This document shows, piece by piece, positions 24,495-34,017 of a stretch of DNA of 64,000 nucleotides. The notes under the pieces are model-generated. The model saw only the letters and a program-made list of their open reading frames with translations. It ran no database searches and was not told where the DNA came from. The position numbers and the translations under genes were made by a program. Position 1 is the first letter of the stretch; every line of letters begins with the position of its first letter. This stretch comes from UMGS1370 sp963557065 (lineage in GTDB: Bacteria; Bacillota; Clostridia; Lachnospirales; Lachnospiraceae): the NCBI GenBank assembly GCA_963557065.1, contig CAUWCT010000006.1, positions 1-64,000 of the forward strand. The letters run 5' to 3'.

Positions 24495-27400
24495 TTACGG
24501 CAGGGAAAATAGTTCGTCCACTGTCCCGTTTTTAATCAGATATTCCTGCATTTTTTTCTTTAACCTGGTTTCCTCCCCGTTTGCCAGACACATTCCCATA
24601 TCGTTTAAGCAGGCAAACCGGCTGTCTGCTGCCTGTTGTTCCTTTGCCTGTTCCTCGTTTTTTTCTCCTTCAATCCTCTGGCACTTCCGTTTGCCCTGGG
24701 CTGTCAGTACCGGAGTGCCGTTTTCATATTCATAAACCCGATATTCCAGGATCTCCCCATCAAACAGGACCTTTCCCATAACAAAAATCCCCTGATAAAC
24801 GCGGCGCATTTCTTCACTGTGAAACTCTTCCTCATCCGGAAGCACGCGGACTTTCAGTACCACTCTGGAAGTCCGATCACCCTTATACTGGATCATAACT
24901 TTATCCAGAATTTCTCCGGGCAGACGGATAAATTTTCCCAGTCTCTGAAAATACGGAAACGCCATCCCCGCATCCAGAAGAAAGTCCACTACCTGCTGGC
25001 AAAGTATTGTCTGTTCTCTGCTTAAAATTCTTTGATCCGCATAGTACCTGCTTAAAGACAACAGATAAATGGTGGGTATCCGCTCCCTGTCCGGCGTATT
25101 TTTTACCAGCCCTTCCAGATAGTCAAAAATCCTTCCCTCCGGTTCTGTCTCATTGTAGAAATAGTCTGTACACTTTACTGCAAAATAGGCTTTTACAATG
25201 CTGTCTGCCATTTTCTTTTTGGCCGCATACAGATCAAAGACTGCATCCATCTGCTCCTGCTTTCCGGAAAACAGCATTTGGGCCAGAAGGCGTTCTTCCA
25301 TATCGTACGTATCTACCCGGTGTTCCATGCCCTGCATCAAAATCTGGTACATCTTTCTGGAAAGGCCGTTGTAATACTGACACAGATAATCCAAAATCAC
25401 TGAATCTGCATTTTCTTCCTCGAACACTTCCAGAGCCAGCCAGGAGAGAAATTCTTCTTCATCAAAAAGCTTCTGAAGAATCATTTTGCTGCACAACTTT
25501 AATTTCTGCCCCGGTCCTATCTCTGTAATCCCGTATTTTTTCATCATATCATAGGCTTCTATGAGATAATTCTGGCGGATAAACGTTTCGCAGATTCCGG
25601 CCCGCTCATTTCGGCTGATGGAGTCCTTGTCCAACATCAGAAGATAGCTTAAGTCCGTACTGCCCCGTTCTTCTCTTGCCGCCTTTTTCTGATAGTAGGC
25701 AATGGTTTTGGACATCAGCTGTTTTTCATAAACAGGATTCAGATTCAGTTTATTTGATGCCCTTTCCAAAAGAGCAGCTTCTTCATCCGTCCCGGCCCCT
25801 TCTTCTCCAATATACCTGCAGGCCCTAAGGCACAGCATAGGATGTTCCGGGTACACTTCAAAGCACCTTTTTTCCAAATCCGGCTTTTCCATCACCAATG
25901 TCTTAATGTAGTGGATATTGGTATACCTGTTTCCGTATCCGTCCTGAAATAAAATCACACATTTTTCCAAAAACAGCGGCACATATGCAATCCCGTCCCG
26001 CAAAAGGTAAATATCCTCATCCAACGTCTCTTCATATCGGATAATCACATACAGCATTTCCGGATTGCGGCAAACAATCCGGTAAGATCGCAAAATGGAG
26101 GGGAGAATCTTTGCCACCGGCACGTCAATGATGTCTTTATAAATCATTTTGTCATACAGGACCGCCAGATTGCTGTCGATATTGGCAGCGAACAGCTGTT
26201 CCATGGCAAACTGCTCCATCTCTCTTTCATATGCTTTATACAATTCTGAAGAAGGATTTAAATAGGTTAAAATATTCCGATACAGCACTGCTTTGGTTTT
26301 CGCATCCAACTCCTGAGAATAGGAAAAATAAAGGAGCACTTCTCTTGGCAGAATATGGTGAAACTCTTCTGGAAGAGAATATAAATAATACTCATACAAT
26401 CTGGTAAGATTGATGTGCTCGTTCAGCGCCCTCTCATACCATACAAAATCTTTTGGGCCGCGGCGCTCTCCCTTAATCCGCATACAGCAGATGGCTTCCA
26501 GCAATTTCTGTCCGGGATACTGCTCATACAATTTTACCAAAATCCGGCTGTACAGCGGATTGTAATACCGGACATTCTCTGCTGCACTGGCGGCCTTGTC
26601 TGCAAGTTCTTCCCCTATCAGTCCATAATTCACTCCAAAAGACAGCACCTGAAGTTCAAACCGGGTCACTCCCTTAAGCAGGTCTGTGTGCTTCGATAAA
26701 ATCTCACAGGCTTTCTGATACAAAAACGGGCTGCGCAGCCCATTGGAATAGAGTTCTGCCATTTCTGCCAGCAGCATTGCCGGATTTTCTTCCATCTCCG
26801 GTTCCAGTTTTAACCGCAGGAAAAACAAATAGGGATAACTGTGGCTTTCTGACAGGTATTTACAGACCAGATGTGTCAGCGACTCTTTCTGACTCTGATT
26901 GGGGTGAATCAGCAAAGACAGGTACTGGAACAGACAATACAGTTCCACTTCATCCCGGCGGTTTAAAAGCACCTGCTCCCTCACCTCATCTAACAGCAGA
27001 ACCGCCTGTTCTTTTTCTCCTGAAAGAATACAGGATTCTGCCAGAAAAAGAACCGTCTGGGAATCCTGAGGTTTCAGACTCTTTAACATCTCCAGTTCTT
27101 TCTTCATCTCTTCCAGGATTTTCCGATCCGTCTGTCCGTCCCTTTCATAATTCAGACGCAGCAAAAGGTATCTGCCGTATCCTCTTCTCCATTCCAGTTC
27201 TTCCGGCTTTTCCTCTTCCGGATTTCCCAGACCTTCTACCTCAATCTTCACCAGCACCTCGTCCCGAATGGTAGTCAGTCGGATGCAGCCCTGATTTTTT
27301 CCTCTGTGAAGCTGTCTGGGATTAATGCGGTATCCTACCTGACAGATAGTTTTGTCAAAATCTTCTTCCCCGATCTGGCTGCGGACCACTTCTAAAAAAC

Positions 27401-28094
27401 TGCCTTCCGCCTCCAGTTTCACGTTTACATATCCCCATGTGTTTTTTCGGATCTCAATGGTATCTACCACTGATGTCCCAGGCGTCCGGTAATGTCGGTT
27501 CTGATCGCTTACCTCAATGGTCACAGGCTCTTTTGCATGAATGCCAACCAGAAATTCCTCCAGTAAATTTTCTCTGTTGGTATGGCCCTTTAACCCATTA
27601 TAAATAGCCCGTATATGCAGATCCTGCATAAACGGCGTTTCTGTAAACTCCTGATATTCAAACAGTCTTAACGCAGTTTCTCTGTCTTTTTCAGCCAGAT
27701 TTGAAAAATCCCTGGCTGTCTTTAAATTTCCAAGAACCTGGCCGGATGTTTTCGACTCAATCTGAAACACAAAAGGGATTTCCTTCTCCCCGCCGTTTGT
27801 TACAAGGAAAAAGCTGCCAAGGATTTGATCTCCATCTTCTAAATAAGTTGTATCTATCTCATATATTATCCGGCTGCGGAGGCCGCCAAAGGCTTCTGTC
27901 AAAACCTTTACCCGGTAATGGCTGGAATAGACGAGGCCCTTCATGTTAAGTCCATTCCCGCTTACCAGGCTGATTTCTCCCCGACTCACCTCCTGAGGCA
28001 AAATCCGCTCTTCCAGTTTTTCCGGAACAATCTGAATATCCGGATTCTGGAAATCGACAATTCCTTTCGCCAGCCGGTTGATTTTTTCTCTCAT
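24495..28094 (-). CDS. DUF5717 family giant scaffold protein
   Basis: A 1199-residue protein, the largest product in the window. Residues 30-130 are beta-rich (NGLNMKGLVYSSHYRVKVLT...GSFFLVTNGGEKEIPFVF) and 190-290 give a second beta-sandwich-like domain. From about 320 to 1050 it is an alpha-solenoid with irregular TPR-like helical pairs; a last beta domain (RVVLKVRVLPDEEEF...GKVLFDGEILEYRVYEYENG) precedes a charged tail. No signal peptide or membrane helix. It heads the DUF5717-DUF5716-TPR unit. A 0A-box-like TGTCGAA lies upstream (28126-28132). Function unknown. Confidence 0.75.
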   Translation of the reverse strand: MREKINRLAKGIVDFQNPDIQIVPEKLEERILPQEVSRGEISLVSGNGLNMKGLVYSSHYRVKVLTEAFGGLRSRIIYEIDTTYLEDGDQILGSFFLVTNGGEKEIPFVFQIESKTSGQVLGNLKTARDFSNLAEKDRETALRLFEYQEFTETPFMQDLHIRAIYNGLKGHTNRENLLEEFLVGIHAKEPVTIEVSDQNRHYRTPGTSVVDTIEIRKNTWGYVNVKLEAEGSFLEVVRSQIGEEDFDKTICQVGYRINPRQLHRGKNQGCIRLTTIRDEVLVKIEVEGLGNPEEEKPEELEWRRGYGRYLLLRLNYERDGQTDRKILEEMKKELEMLKSLKPQDSQTVLFLAESCILSGEKEQAVLLLDEVREQVLLNRRDEVELYCLFQYLSLLIHPNQSQKESLTHLVCKYLSESHSYPYLFFLRLKLEPEMEENPAMLLAEMAELYSNGLRSPFLYQKACEILSKHTDLLKGVTRFELQVLSFGVNYGLIGEELADKAASAAENVRYYNPLYSRILVKLYEQYPGQKLLEAICCMRIKGERRGPKDFVWYERALNEHINLTRLYEYYLYSLPEEFHHILPREVLLYFSYSQELDAKTKAVLYRNILTYLNPSSELYKAYEREMEQFAMEQLFAANIDSNLAVLYDKMIYKDIIDVPVAKILPSILRSYRIVCRNPEMLYVIIRYEETLDEDIYLLRDGIAYVPLFLEKCVILFQDGYGNRYTNIHYIKTLVMEKPDLEKRCFEVYPEHPMLCLRACRYIGEEGAGTDEEAALLERASNKLNLNPVYEKQLMSKTIAYYQKKAAREERGSTDLSYLLMLDKDSISRNERAGICETFIRQNYLIEAYDMMKKYGITEIGPGQKLKLCSKMILQKLFDEEEFLSWLALEVFEEENADSVILDYLCQYYNGLSRKMYQILMQGMEHRVDTYDMEERLLAQMLFSGKQEQMDAVFDLYAAKKKMADSIVKAYFAVKCTDYFYNETEPEGRIFDYLEGLVKNTPDRERIPTIYLLSLSRYYADQRILSREQTILCQQVVDFLLDAGMAFPYFQRLGKFIRLPGEILDKVMIQYKGDRTSRVVLKVRVLPDEEEFHSEEMRRVYQGIFVMGKVLFDGEILEYRVYEYENGTPVLTAQGKRKCQRIEGEKNEEQAKEQQAADSRFACLNDMGMCLANGEETRLKKKMQEYLIKNGTVDELFSLP

Positions 28095-28125
28095 TCTACC
28101 ACCTCTAACCCGTATTCTAACACAT

Positions 28126-28132
28126 TTCGACA
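28126..28132 (-). promoter_or_regulatory. 0A-box-like heptamer upstream of the DUF5717 gene
   Basis: TGTCGAA reads on the minus strand 32 bp before the DUF5717 start and 6 bp upstream of a possible -10 (TAGAAT, 28114-28119). It equals the core Spo0A-binding heptamer, but a single 7-mer is expected by chance about every 8 kb. Confidence 0.3.
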
Positions 28133-28144
28133 GGATTGGAAAGT

Positions 28145-28172
28145 AAAAAGCATAATCCCGTCCGGATTATGC
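28145..28172 (-). terminator. Intrinsic terminator overlapping the small protein's stop
   Basis: Stem GCATAATCC / GGATTATGC with a 5-nt loop followed by TTTTT on the minus strand. The stop codon of the 28167-28412 gene is part of the stem. Confidence 0.85.
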
Positions 28173-28412
28173 TTTGTCTGTAATTGTCTCATGTGGATCC
28201 TGCACGGTGCCTGCCGGTTCCGGGATAATCCATTCTGCCTGTACCCGTTCTTTAAGAACCGGAACCGGCTGCTGCTTTGCCTCTATCTGTGCTGCCTGTC
28301 TTATCCGAAGATAAAAATAAGTGCGAAAGACTTTCACAGCCAGTGCTGCCACAAAAAACGGAAGCACGATGCACAGATAAATTTTCTGTTTCAACGATTT
28401 TTGTCTTTTCAT
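28167..28412 (-). CDS. Small membrane-anchored protein
   Basis: An 81-residue protein: a basic start (MKRQKSLKQK), one membrane helix (about 11-32, IYLCIVLPFFVAALAVKVF) and a polar, Pro/Glu/Gln-containing tail. ATG at 28412 has GGGAGAGAT just upstream; longer in-frame extensions overlap the preceding gene and have no ribosome site. Unrecognised. It is the last gene of a unit with DUF4364, 20 bp apart, ended by a terminator. Confidence 0.65.
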   Translation of the reverse strand: MKRQKSLKQKIYLCIVLPFFVAALAVKVFRTYFYLRIRQAAQIEAKQQPVPVLKERVQAEWIIPEPAGTVQDPHETITDKA

Positions 28413-28432
28413 ATCTCTCCCTGTCTGGTATA

Positions 28433-28954
28433 CTAGCTGCTCATCAGCGATTTCATGGCAAATGCGTAGATTTCCTGGCTTTTTGCCCTCCACTGACTGC
28501 ACATGGATTCTGCCTGTTCCTTGTCCGGCACTGACAGATTCAGTTCTATCAGCACGCTCTTTCCTTCCCGCACTTCACAATGAACCACGTAGTCCTGGCT
28601 GGTGGATTTGTAATAATCCGAAACCACTCCCACTTCGTCCCTGAGCCGGAATTTATTTTCCTTTAAATACTGGTCAATGTCTTCTATAATGGCCGGCGAA
28701 ATCTTTTTCCCGAAAAATTCCAGAGTATCCTCGCCTTCCTGGGTGATTTCATAACGGCTGCTGTTGTGCAGCGTCTCCTTGCGCACCAGTCCGGCTTCCA
28801 GCAGTTCGTTTAATGCCTGCTGCAGGGTAAAATATGTGGTATACTCCCGCTCCAGGAAAAAATTGGAAAGCTGTGCATTGGTCAGCGGAAAATTCACCTG
28901 TTTTAACATATATAGATTCATCAATTTGTATAAAGTCATTGGTTCAGACAGCAT
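28433..28954 (-). CDS. DUF4364 family protein, winged-helix-like
   Basis: A 173-residue protein typical of Lachnospiraceae and relatives. The N-terminal 75 residues form a winged helix-like unit (PMTLYKLMNLYMLKQVNFPLTNAQLSNFF..FTLQQALNELLEAGLV), and the C-terminus contains the family block CSQWRAKSQEIYAFAMKSL. ATG at 28954 is preceded by AGGAGAAGAAAA. Probably a DNA-binding regulator; its targets are unknown. It follows the SNF2 helicase gene. Confidence 0.83.
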   Translation of the reverse strand: MLSEPMTLYKLMNLYMLKQVNFPLTNAQLSNFFLEREYTTYFTLQQALNELLEAGLVRKETLHNSSRYEITQEGEDTLEFFGKKISPAIIEDIDQYLKENKFRLRDEVGVVSDYYKSTSQDYVVHCEVREGKSVLIELNLSVPDKEQAESMCSQWRAKSQEIYAFAMKSLMSS

Positions 28955-29030
28955 TTTTCTTCTCCTTGCGCACCCTCGATAAGTGTTCTTATTATACCTA
29001 TTTTTGTCAGTGAAAGCAAGGGGCCATGAC

Positions 29031-32000
29031 CTATTCCAGAGCAAAAAGCTTTTTCAGTTCCTTCTTGCTTAATCCGGAAAGACTGACAGGTTCTCCTTCC
29101 ACAATCTGGTCCGCCAGCTTCTTTTTCGACTCCTGCAAAGTTAAAATATTTTCTTCTATTGTATTTTTGGTAATCAGCCGGTACACTGTAACCTGCTTTT
29201 CCTGCCCAATCCTGTGAGCCCGGTCTGTAGCCTGGTTCTGGGCCGCAATATTCCACCATGGATCATAGTGGATCACTGTATCTGCCGCTGTCAGATTGAG
29301 TCCGGTTCCCCCTGCCCGCAGGGAAATCAAAAATACAGGCGTATCATCTTTCTGAAAGGAATCTACCATGTGGAGCCGATCTTTTTTGGAAGTTTCTCCT
29401 GTCAGAAGATAATATCCGATCCCCTCTGCCTTTAGCCGCATCTCTATCAGCTGCAGCATGGATGTAAACTGAGAAAACAAAAGAATCTTATGTCCTCCAA
29501 AGGCCCCGCTCTCTATGAGTTCCATGCAGGTCTCCAGTTTTGCGCTGTCTCCCTTATAATTTTCATAATAAAGTCTGGGATCACAGCAAATCTGGCGCAA
29601 CCTGGTAAGCTGGGCCAAGATCTGAAGTTTTCCGGAACTGTCGTCCTCACTGCCTTCTTCCAGCATGTCTTTTAATATCCTGGCATTGGCAGCATACAAA
29701 TTCTTCTGCTCCCCTTCCATCTGAGAATAGATGCAGGTTTCCAGCTTGTCCGGAAGATCCTTTAACACATCCTTTTTTACTCTTCTAAGAATAAAAGGGG
29801 AAGTCAGCCGTTTTAAACTGGTCATAACTTCTTCGTTTTTTTCTTTTATCAGAGGAATCTCAAAATCTTTTTTAAATCTCTGATAACTAAATAAAAATCC
29901 CGGCATCAGATAATCAAAAATACTCCACAATTCTCCCAGACGGTTTTCAATAGGGGTTCCGGTCAGGGCAAAACGGGTAACAGACTGGATCTGTTTTACT
30001 GCTCTGGCATTTTTCGTCCCTGCATTTTTGATAAACTGAGCTTCATCAATAATCTGATATCGGAATATAAGTGATTCGTAGAGTTCAATATCCCGGCGCA
30101 GCAAATCATAAGACGTAATCAGGATTCGGTTTTTCCCGCAATCCACTTCTGTTCTCGTTTCATCCAGGATTTGCGCTCTCTCTTTTGCTGTACCTGCAAC
30201 TGGCACAACCGGAAGATAAGGAGCGAATTTTTGAAACTCGTGTTCCCAGTTGTATACCAGGGACGCAGGTGAGACAATTAAAGACAGCAGCCCCTTCTCA
30301 CCCGGCTCCTCTTTTTTGTATTCATCTGCCAAAAGAGCAATGACCTGAACCGTTTTCCCCAGTCCCATATCATCTGCCAGGATTCCTCCAAATCGGCCTG
30401 CGTCCAGAGTTTTCAGCCACCTGAAACCATATTTCTGATAGCCTCTTAATACAGATGCCATCTGGACTGGAATCTGGTACTCTGCATCTTCCACTGACTT
30501 CATCCCCCGGATCACTGCCCGAAAAGCCTGATCTCTGTAAAAGGGAACTCCCGGCTCTTCCTTAAATAACTGATCTAAATACAGCGCCCGGTAATGAGGC
30601 AGTCTGATTGTTCCTGCTGCAATGTCTGTCTTTGTAAGGGCCAGGTCTTTTGCCATTTTCGCCACTGCTAAAATCCCATTGCTTTCCAGCTGCAAAAACT
30701 CGCTGTTTTTCAGGCGATAGTATTTCTTTTTCTGCTGGTATGCAGTAAGGATTTTTGACAGTTCCGCCCCGCTCATGCCCTCTGCGTCCACCTTTACATC
30801 CAGCCATCCCTTTCCTGCCTGAACGCCAACCTGAATGCCCTCTGCCCGTTTGATCTTCCAGCGTCCCACTTCCTCAGACAGATACACTTCGCCCAGATGC
30901 CGGAATTCTTCAATTCCTTCCAGCAAAAGCCGGTATAACGCATCTTCATCATCCCGTATGATCAGCTTTTTCCCTTCCGGTTCTTTATACTGAAAATACT
31001 TTGTGATGGTCTGGCTGATTCTGAATTCTCCCGGCACATCCCTGCAGATATGGCGGGGAACCATCTCATCTTCTATGGGGTGAAAGGAATACTCTCCATA
31101 AGAAAGCACCGGCTCCATGGAGAGTTCCCCCGGCCCTGTGCTCTCAAACCGGAAACTGGCCCGAAGGGGTTCTGTCTCATACGCCTTCCAGTCAATCTCT
31201 TCTCCCTCGATCAGGCTGTATTCCTCGATTTTTTTCAGCACTCTCTGGTAAAACAGCGGCACATCCCGGTTATTGACTGAAACCGTTCTGTCCGGCCTTT
31301 CTGCAATTTGCTCAATAAACACGCCCATTGCGCGGCTGCAGGCTTCATCACATCTGCAAAGCTTTCCCTTACTCCCAAAATAGAGATGCTGCTCCCCCAT
31401 AAAACTGAATTCATAGTCCGAAAGTCTGACGGTCAGTCCTTCTTTCCCCTGTTTCTTAATCGTAATCCCAAAATCCGGATTGAGGCGGCTTATAAAAAAA
31501 GATTGTTCCTGTCCTCCAGTCCGGATACGGATCTCCTTATCCACATACATGGAAAAAAAACGGTCTCTGTTTTCCCGGTTCAATGCCAGTTCCCGAAGCC
31601 TGGGACGCACCTCAAAGGAAGTCCTGCCAAACCGGCTGAAATATTCGTGATAGGTATTGACCAGTTCTGCGGCAAATCCGGCCAGAGGACGGCTTGCTTC
31701 ATCAAACGCGTCAAGGCTGTGATAAAAAGTCAGACTTTTCCCATAGCTTACCTGAGCGCCTGTCTCAAGTGCCTGGACAAATGCGCTTAAATCCCGGATG
31801 GTATACAGCCGCTCTCTTCCTATTTGAAGTTCCAGCCGAATTTCCTTCCCCTTTTGCTCCACCAAAAGCACCGGTTCCAGACGGACTAATCCGGTTTCAT
31901 TTTCCTGCATGATTTGAGCCACTTCCCGGTTGGTATATTCCCGAATCATGGCCCTGACTTCCTGATCCGTATAAACCGGCCGGAATTCCTGTCTGCTGTT

Positions 32001-32210
32001 CTCATTCTGGTACTTATCATACAGGGCTTTTGCATGAACGCATGGACCCTTATAAGAAATCCCCTCTGCGCAGGAACAGGAGCAGTCCCGAAGTTTGCTG
32101 CCCCTGATGTATAAACTTACCTGATAGGTTTTATCCCCATCCCTGCATGCGGCTTTTACCCCTACTTCACCTTTCCAGAAGGTGCTGATTTTCATTTCTG
32201 AAATATTCAC
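29031..32210 (-). CDS. SNF2-family DEAD/DEAH helicase with SWIM zinc finger
   Basis: A 1059-residue Swi2/Snf2-type ATPase. Order: SWIM zinc finger (CSCSCAEG...CVHAKAL, about 44-65), a bacterial SNF2_assoc region (to about 600), helicase motifs I DDMGLGKT, II DEAQ, III LTGTPIENR, then the C-terminal RecA-like half with LLFSQFTSM, RAGGTGLNLTAAD and ATDRAHRIGQ. It likely translocates on dsDNA to remodel protein-DNA complexes, possibly RNA polymerase. Start is GTG at 32210 (GGGGGAG six bases before); an ATG five codons later is the alternative. It follows argS by 24 bp. Confidence 0.92.
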   Translation of the reverse strand: MNISEMKISTFWKGEVGVKAACRDGDKTYQVSLYIRGSKLRDCSCSCAEGISYKGPCVHAKALYDKYQNENSRQEFRPVYTDQEVRAMIREYTNREVAQIMQENETGLVRLEPVLLVEQKGKEIRLELQIGRERLYTIRDLSAFVQALETGAQVSYGKSLTFYHSLDAFDEASRPLAGFAAELVNTYHEYFSRFGRTSFEVRPRLRELALNRENRDRFFSMYVDKEIRIRTGGQEQSFFISRLNPDFGITIKKQGKEGLTVRLSDYEFSFMGEQHLYFGSKGKLCRCDEACSRAMGVFIEQIAERPDRTVSVNNRDVPLFYQRVLKKIEEYSLIEGEEIDWKAYETEPLRASFRFESTGPGELSMEPVLSYGEYSFHPIEDEMVPRHICRDVPGEFRISQTITKYFQYKEPEGKKLIIRDDEDALYRLLLEGIEEFRHLGEVYLSEEVGRWKIKRAEGIQVGVQAGKGWLDVKVDAEGMSGAELSKILTAYQQKKKYYRLKNSEFLQLESNGILAVAKMAKDLALTKTDIAAGTIRLPHYRALYLDQLFKEEPGVPFYRDQAFRAVIRGMKSVEDAEYQIPVQMASVLRGYQKYGFRWLKTLDAGRFGGILADDMGLGKTVQVIALLADEYKKEEPGEKGLLSLIVSPASLVYNWEHEFQKFAPYLPVVPVAGTAKERAQILDETRTEVDCGKNRILITSYDLLRRDIELYESLIFRYQIIDEAQFIKNAGTKNARAVKQIQSVTRFALTGTPIENRLGELWSIFDYLMPGFLFSYQRFKKDFEIPLIKEKNEEVMTSLKRLTSPFILRRVKKDVLKDLPDKLETCIYSQMEGEQKNLYAANARILKDMLEEGSEDDSSGKLQILAQLTRLRQICCDPRLYYENYKGDSAKLETCMELIESGAFGGHKILLFSQFTSMLQLIEMRLKAEGIGYYLLTGETSKKDRLHMVDSFQKDDTPVFLISLRAGGTGLNLTAADTVIHYDPWWNIAAQNQATDRAHRIGQEKQVTVYRLITKNTIEENILTLQESKKKLADQIVEGEPVSLSGLSKKELKKLFALE

Positions 32211-32234
32211 CCTGCACTCCCCCGCAATCTGACT

Positions 32235-34001
32235 TTACATCCGCTCCGGAGCCTCGATTCCCAAAACGCCGATAGAAGCGGTCAGCACATCTTTTGTCAG
32301 CATAATCAGGCTGATATAACTTGCCTGACGATCCGAATCCTCCTCTGACAGAATCTTGGTGTCGTGGTAGAAACGGTTAAATTCATTAGAAAGTTCATAA
32401 ATATACTGGCAAATCTTATGAGGTGCCAACTCCGCAAAACTGGTTTCCATGACATCATTAAACCTGAGAAGCAAAAGGCATAATCCCTTTTCAGAATCCG
32501 ATGCTGCAGACAGAATTTTGCCGCTTTCTGCCTTTCCGCCATTTTCTGCAAATTTATTTAAAATGGATTTAATCCGCACAATGGTGTACAAAATATAAGG
32601 CCCTGTATTTCCCTCAAAGGAAATAAACCGGTCAATATCAAATACATAATCCTTGGCAGCCTGATTGGATAAATCTCCGTATTTTAAAGCCGCAAGCCCT
32701 ACGATCTTTGCTGTATTTCTGGCTTCTTCCTCAGAAACGGTCCGATTTTCCATGATCCGGTTAAATACCTGTTCATTAATGTTGGCAATTAAATGCTCCA
32801 GACGCATCACGCCGCCGTCTCTGGTCTTAAAAGGCTTGCCGTCCTTTCCATTCATGGTACCGAATCCCAGAAACGCCATAGGCATCTCCTGACTTACAAT
32901 CCCTGCCTTTTTTGCCACGCGGAACACCTGGGTAAAATGGAGTTCCTGACGTTTATCCGCAATGTAAATATAGCGGTCCGGATGAAAATCCTTTTCCCTC
33001 TCAATAATGGTGGCCAGATCAGAAGTGGCGTAAAGGGCAGCCCCGTCGGATTTTCTTACAATACAGGGCGGAAGTTCTTTGGAATCCCCTTCCTGGGCAA
33101 TGTCTACCACCAGAGCGCCCTGACTCTCATATGCCAGTCCCTTTTCTACTAAATCGTCAATCAAAGCCGGAATATAGGGCTGGGCGTCGCTTTCACCCTT
33201 CCATAAATCAAACTCCACATTAAGATTTGCATAATTTTTCTTCAAATCTGCTAAAGAAACCGCCATAATATGCTGCCAGACGGCCCGGTACGGTTTGTAT
33301 CCGTTCTGAAGACGGAAGGTGGCGTTCTGCGCCCGCTCCTTAAAACGTTCATCTTCTTTTGATTTTGCGCTGGCAGCCGGATAGATCTCCTCTAACTCGC
33401 TGATGGTAAAAGGCGCTTCTGTAGGATATTCCCCTGTGTAAGATTCGTCAAAGTAAACCAGATCCGGTTTTCTCTCCCGAAGTTCCTCAATAATCAGACC
33501 CATCTGCAGGCCCCAGTCTCCCAGATGCACATCGCCGATCATCTGATGTCCCAGGAAACGTCCCATCCGCTTAATGCTCTCTCCGATTACTGCAGAACGC
33601 AGATGTCCTACGTGAAGAGGTTTTGCTACATTGGCTCCGCCGTAATCTACCATAATGGTCTCCGGCTTTTTAACCGGCTCCAGACCCAGCTTTTCCTCTC
33701 CTGCCATCTGATTTAAATACTCTGCCGCAAACTCTTCACTGACTTTCAGATTAATAAATCCGGGCATAACCGCCTCTTTCATGGAAAAAATCTTTGATCC
33801 GGAAAGAGCCTCTGCCACCTGGGAGGCAATCTCGATTGGTTTCTTTTTATAAGCCTTGGCTGCCGCCATAGCGCCGTTGCACTGGTATTCACACAGATCC
33901 GGGCGGTTGGACAGCACTGCCTTTGCATAATTTTCCTCATAACCGCAGTCTAAAAATGCCTGCTTTAATTCCTCTTCCATTATGGCAAGGATTTTCTTCA
34001 T
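32235..34001 (-). CDS. argS: Arginyl-tRNA synthetase
   Basis: Class I aminoacyl-tRNA synthetase charging tRNA-Arg, 588 residues. An N-terminal tRNA-binding domain (to about 110) precedes the HIGH-type motif AKPLHVGHLRSA; FKTRDGG takes the KMSKS place, as in other ArgRS enzymes; the C-terminal DALR anticodon domain begins near 455. Complete. ATG at 34001 with AAAGGAG 10 nt upstream is chosen; MEEELKQ seven codons later is possible. No T-box leader fits in the 16-bp gap to the upstream gene. Confidence 0.96.
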   Translation of the reverse strand: MKKILAIMEEELKQAFLDCGYEENYAKAVLSNRPDLCEYQCNGAMAAAKAYKKKPIEIASQVAEALSGSKIFSMKEAVMPGFINLKVSEEFAAEYLNQMAGEEKLGLEPVKKPETIMVDYGGANVAKPLHVGHLRSAVIGESIKRMGRFLGHQMIGDVHLGDWGLQMGLIIEELRERKPDLVYFDESYTGEYPTEAPFTISELEEIYPAASAKSKEDERFKERAQNATFRLQNGYKPYRAVWQHIMAVSLADLKKNYANLNVEFDLWKGESDAQPYIPALIDDLVEKGLAYESQGALVVDIAQEGDSKELPPCIVRKSDGAALYATSDLATIIEREKDFHPDRYIYIADKRQELHFTQVFRVAKKAGIVSQEMPMAFLGFGTMNGKDGKPFKTRDGGVMRLEHLIANINEQVFNRIMENRTVSEEEARNTAKIVGLAALKYGDLSNQAAKDYVFDIDRFISFEGNTGPYILYTIVRIKSILNKFAENGGKAESGKILSAASDSEKGLCLLLLRFNDVMETSFAELAPHKICQYIYELSNEFNRFYHDTKILSEEDSDRQASYISLIMLTKDVLTASIGVLGIEAPERM

Positions 34002-34017
34002 ATCACTATATCTCCTT

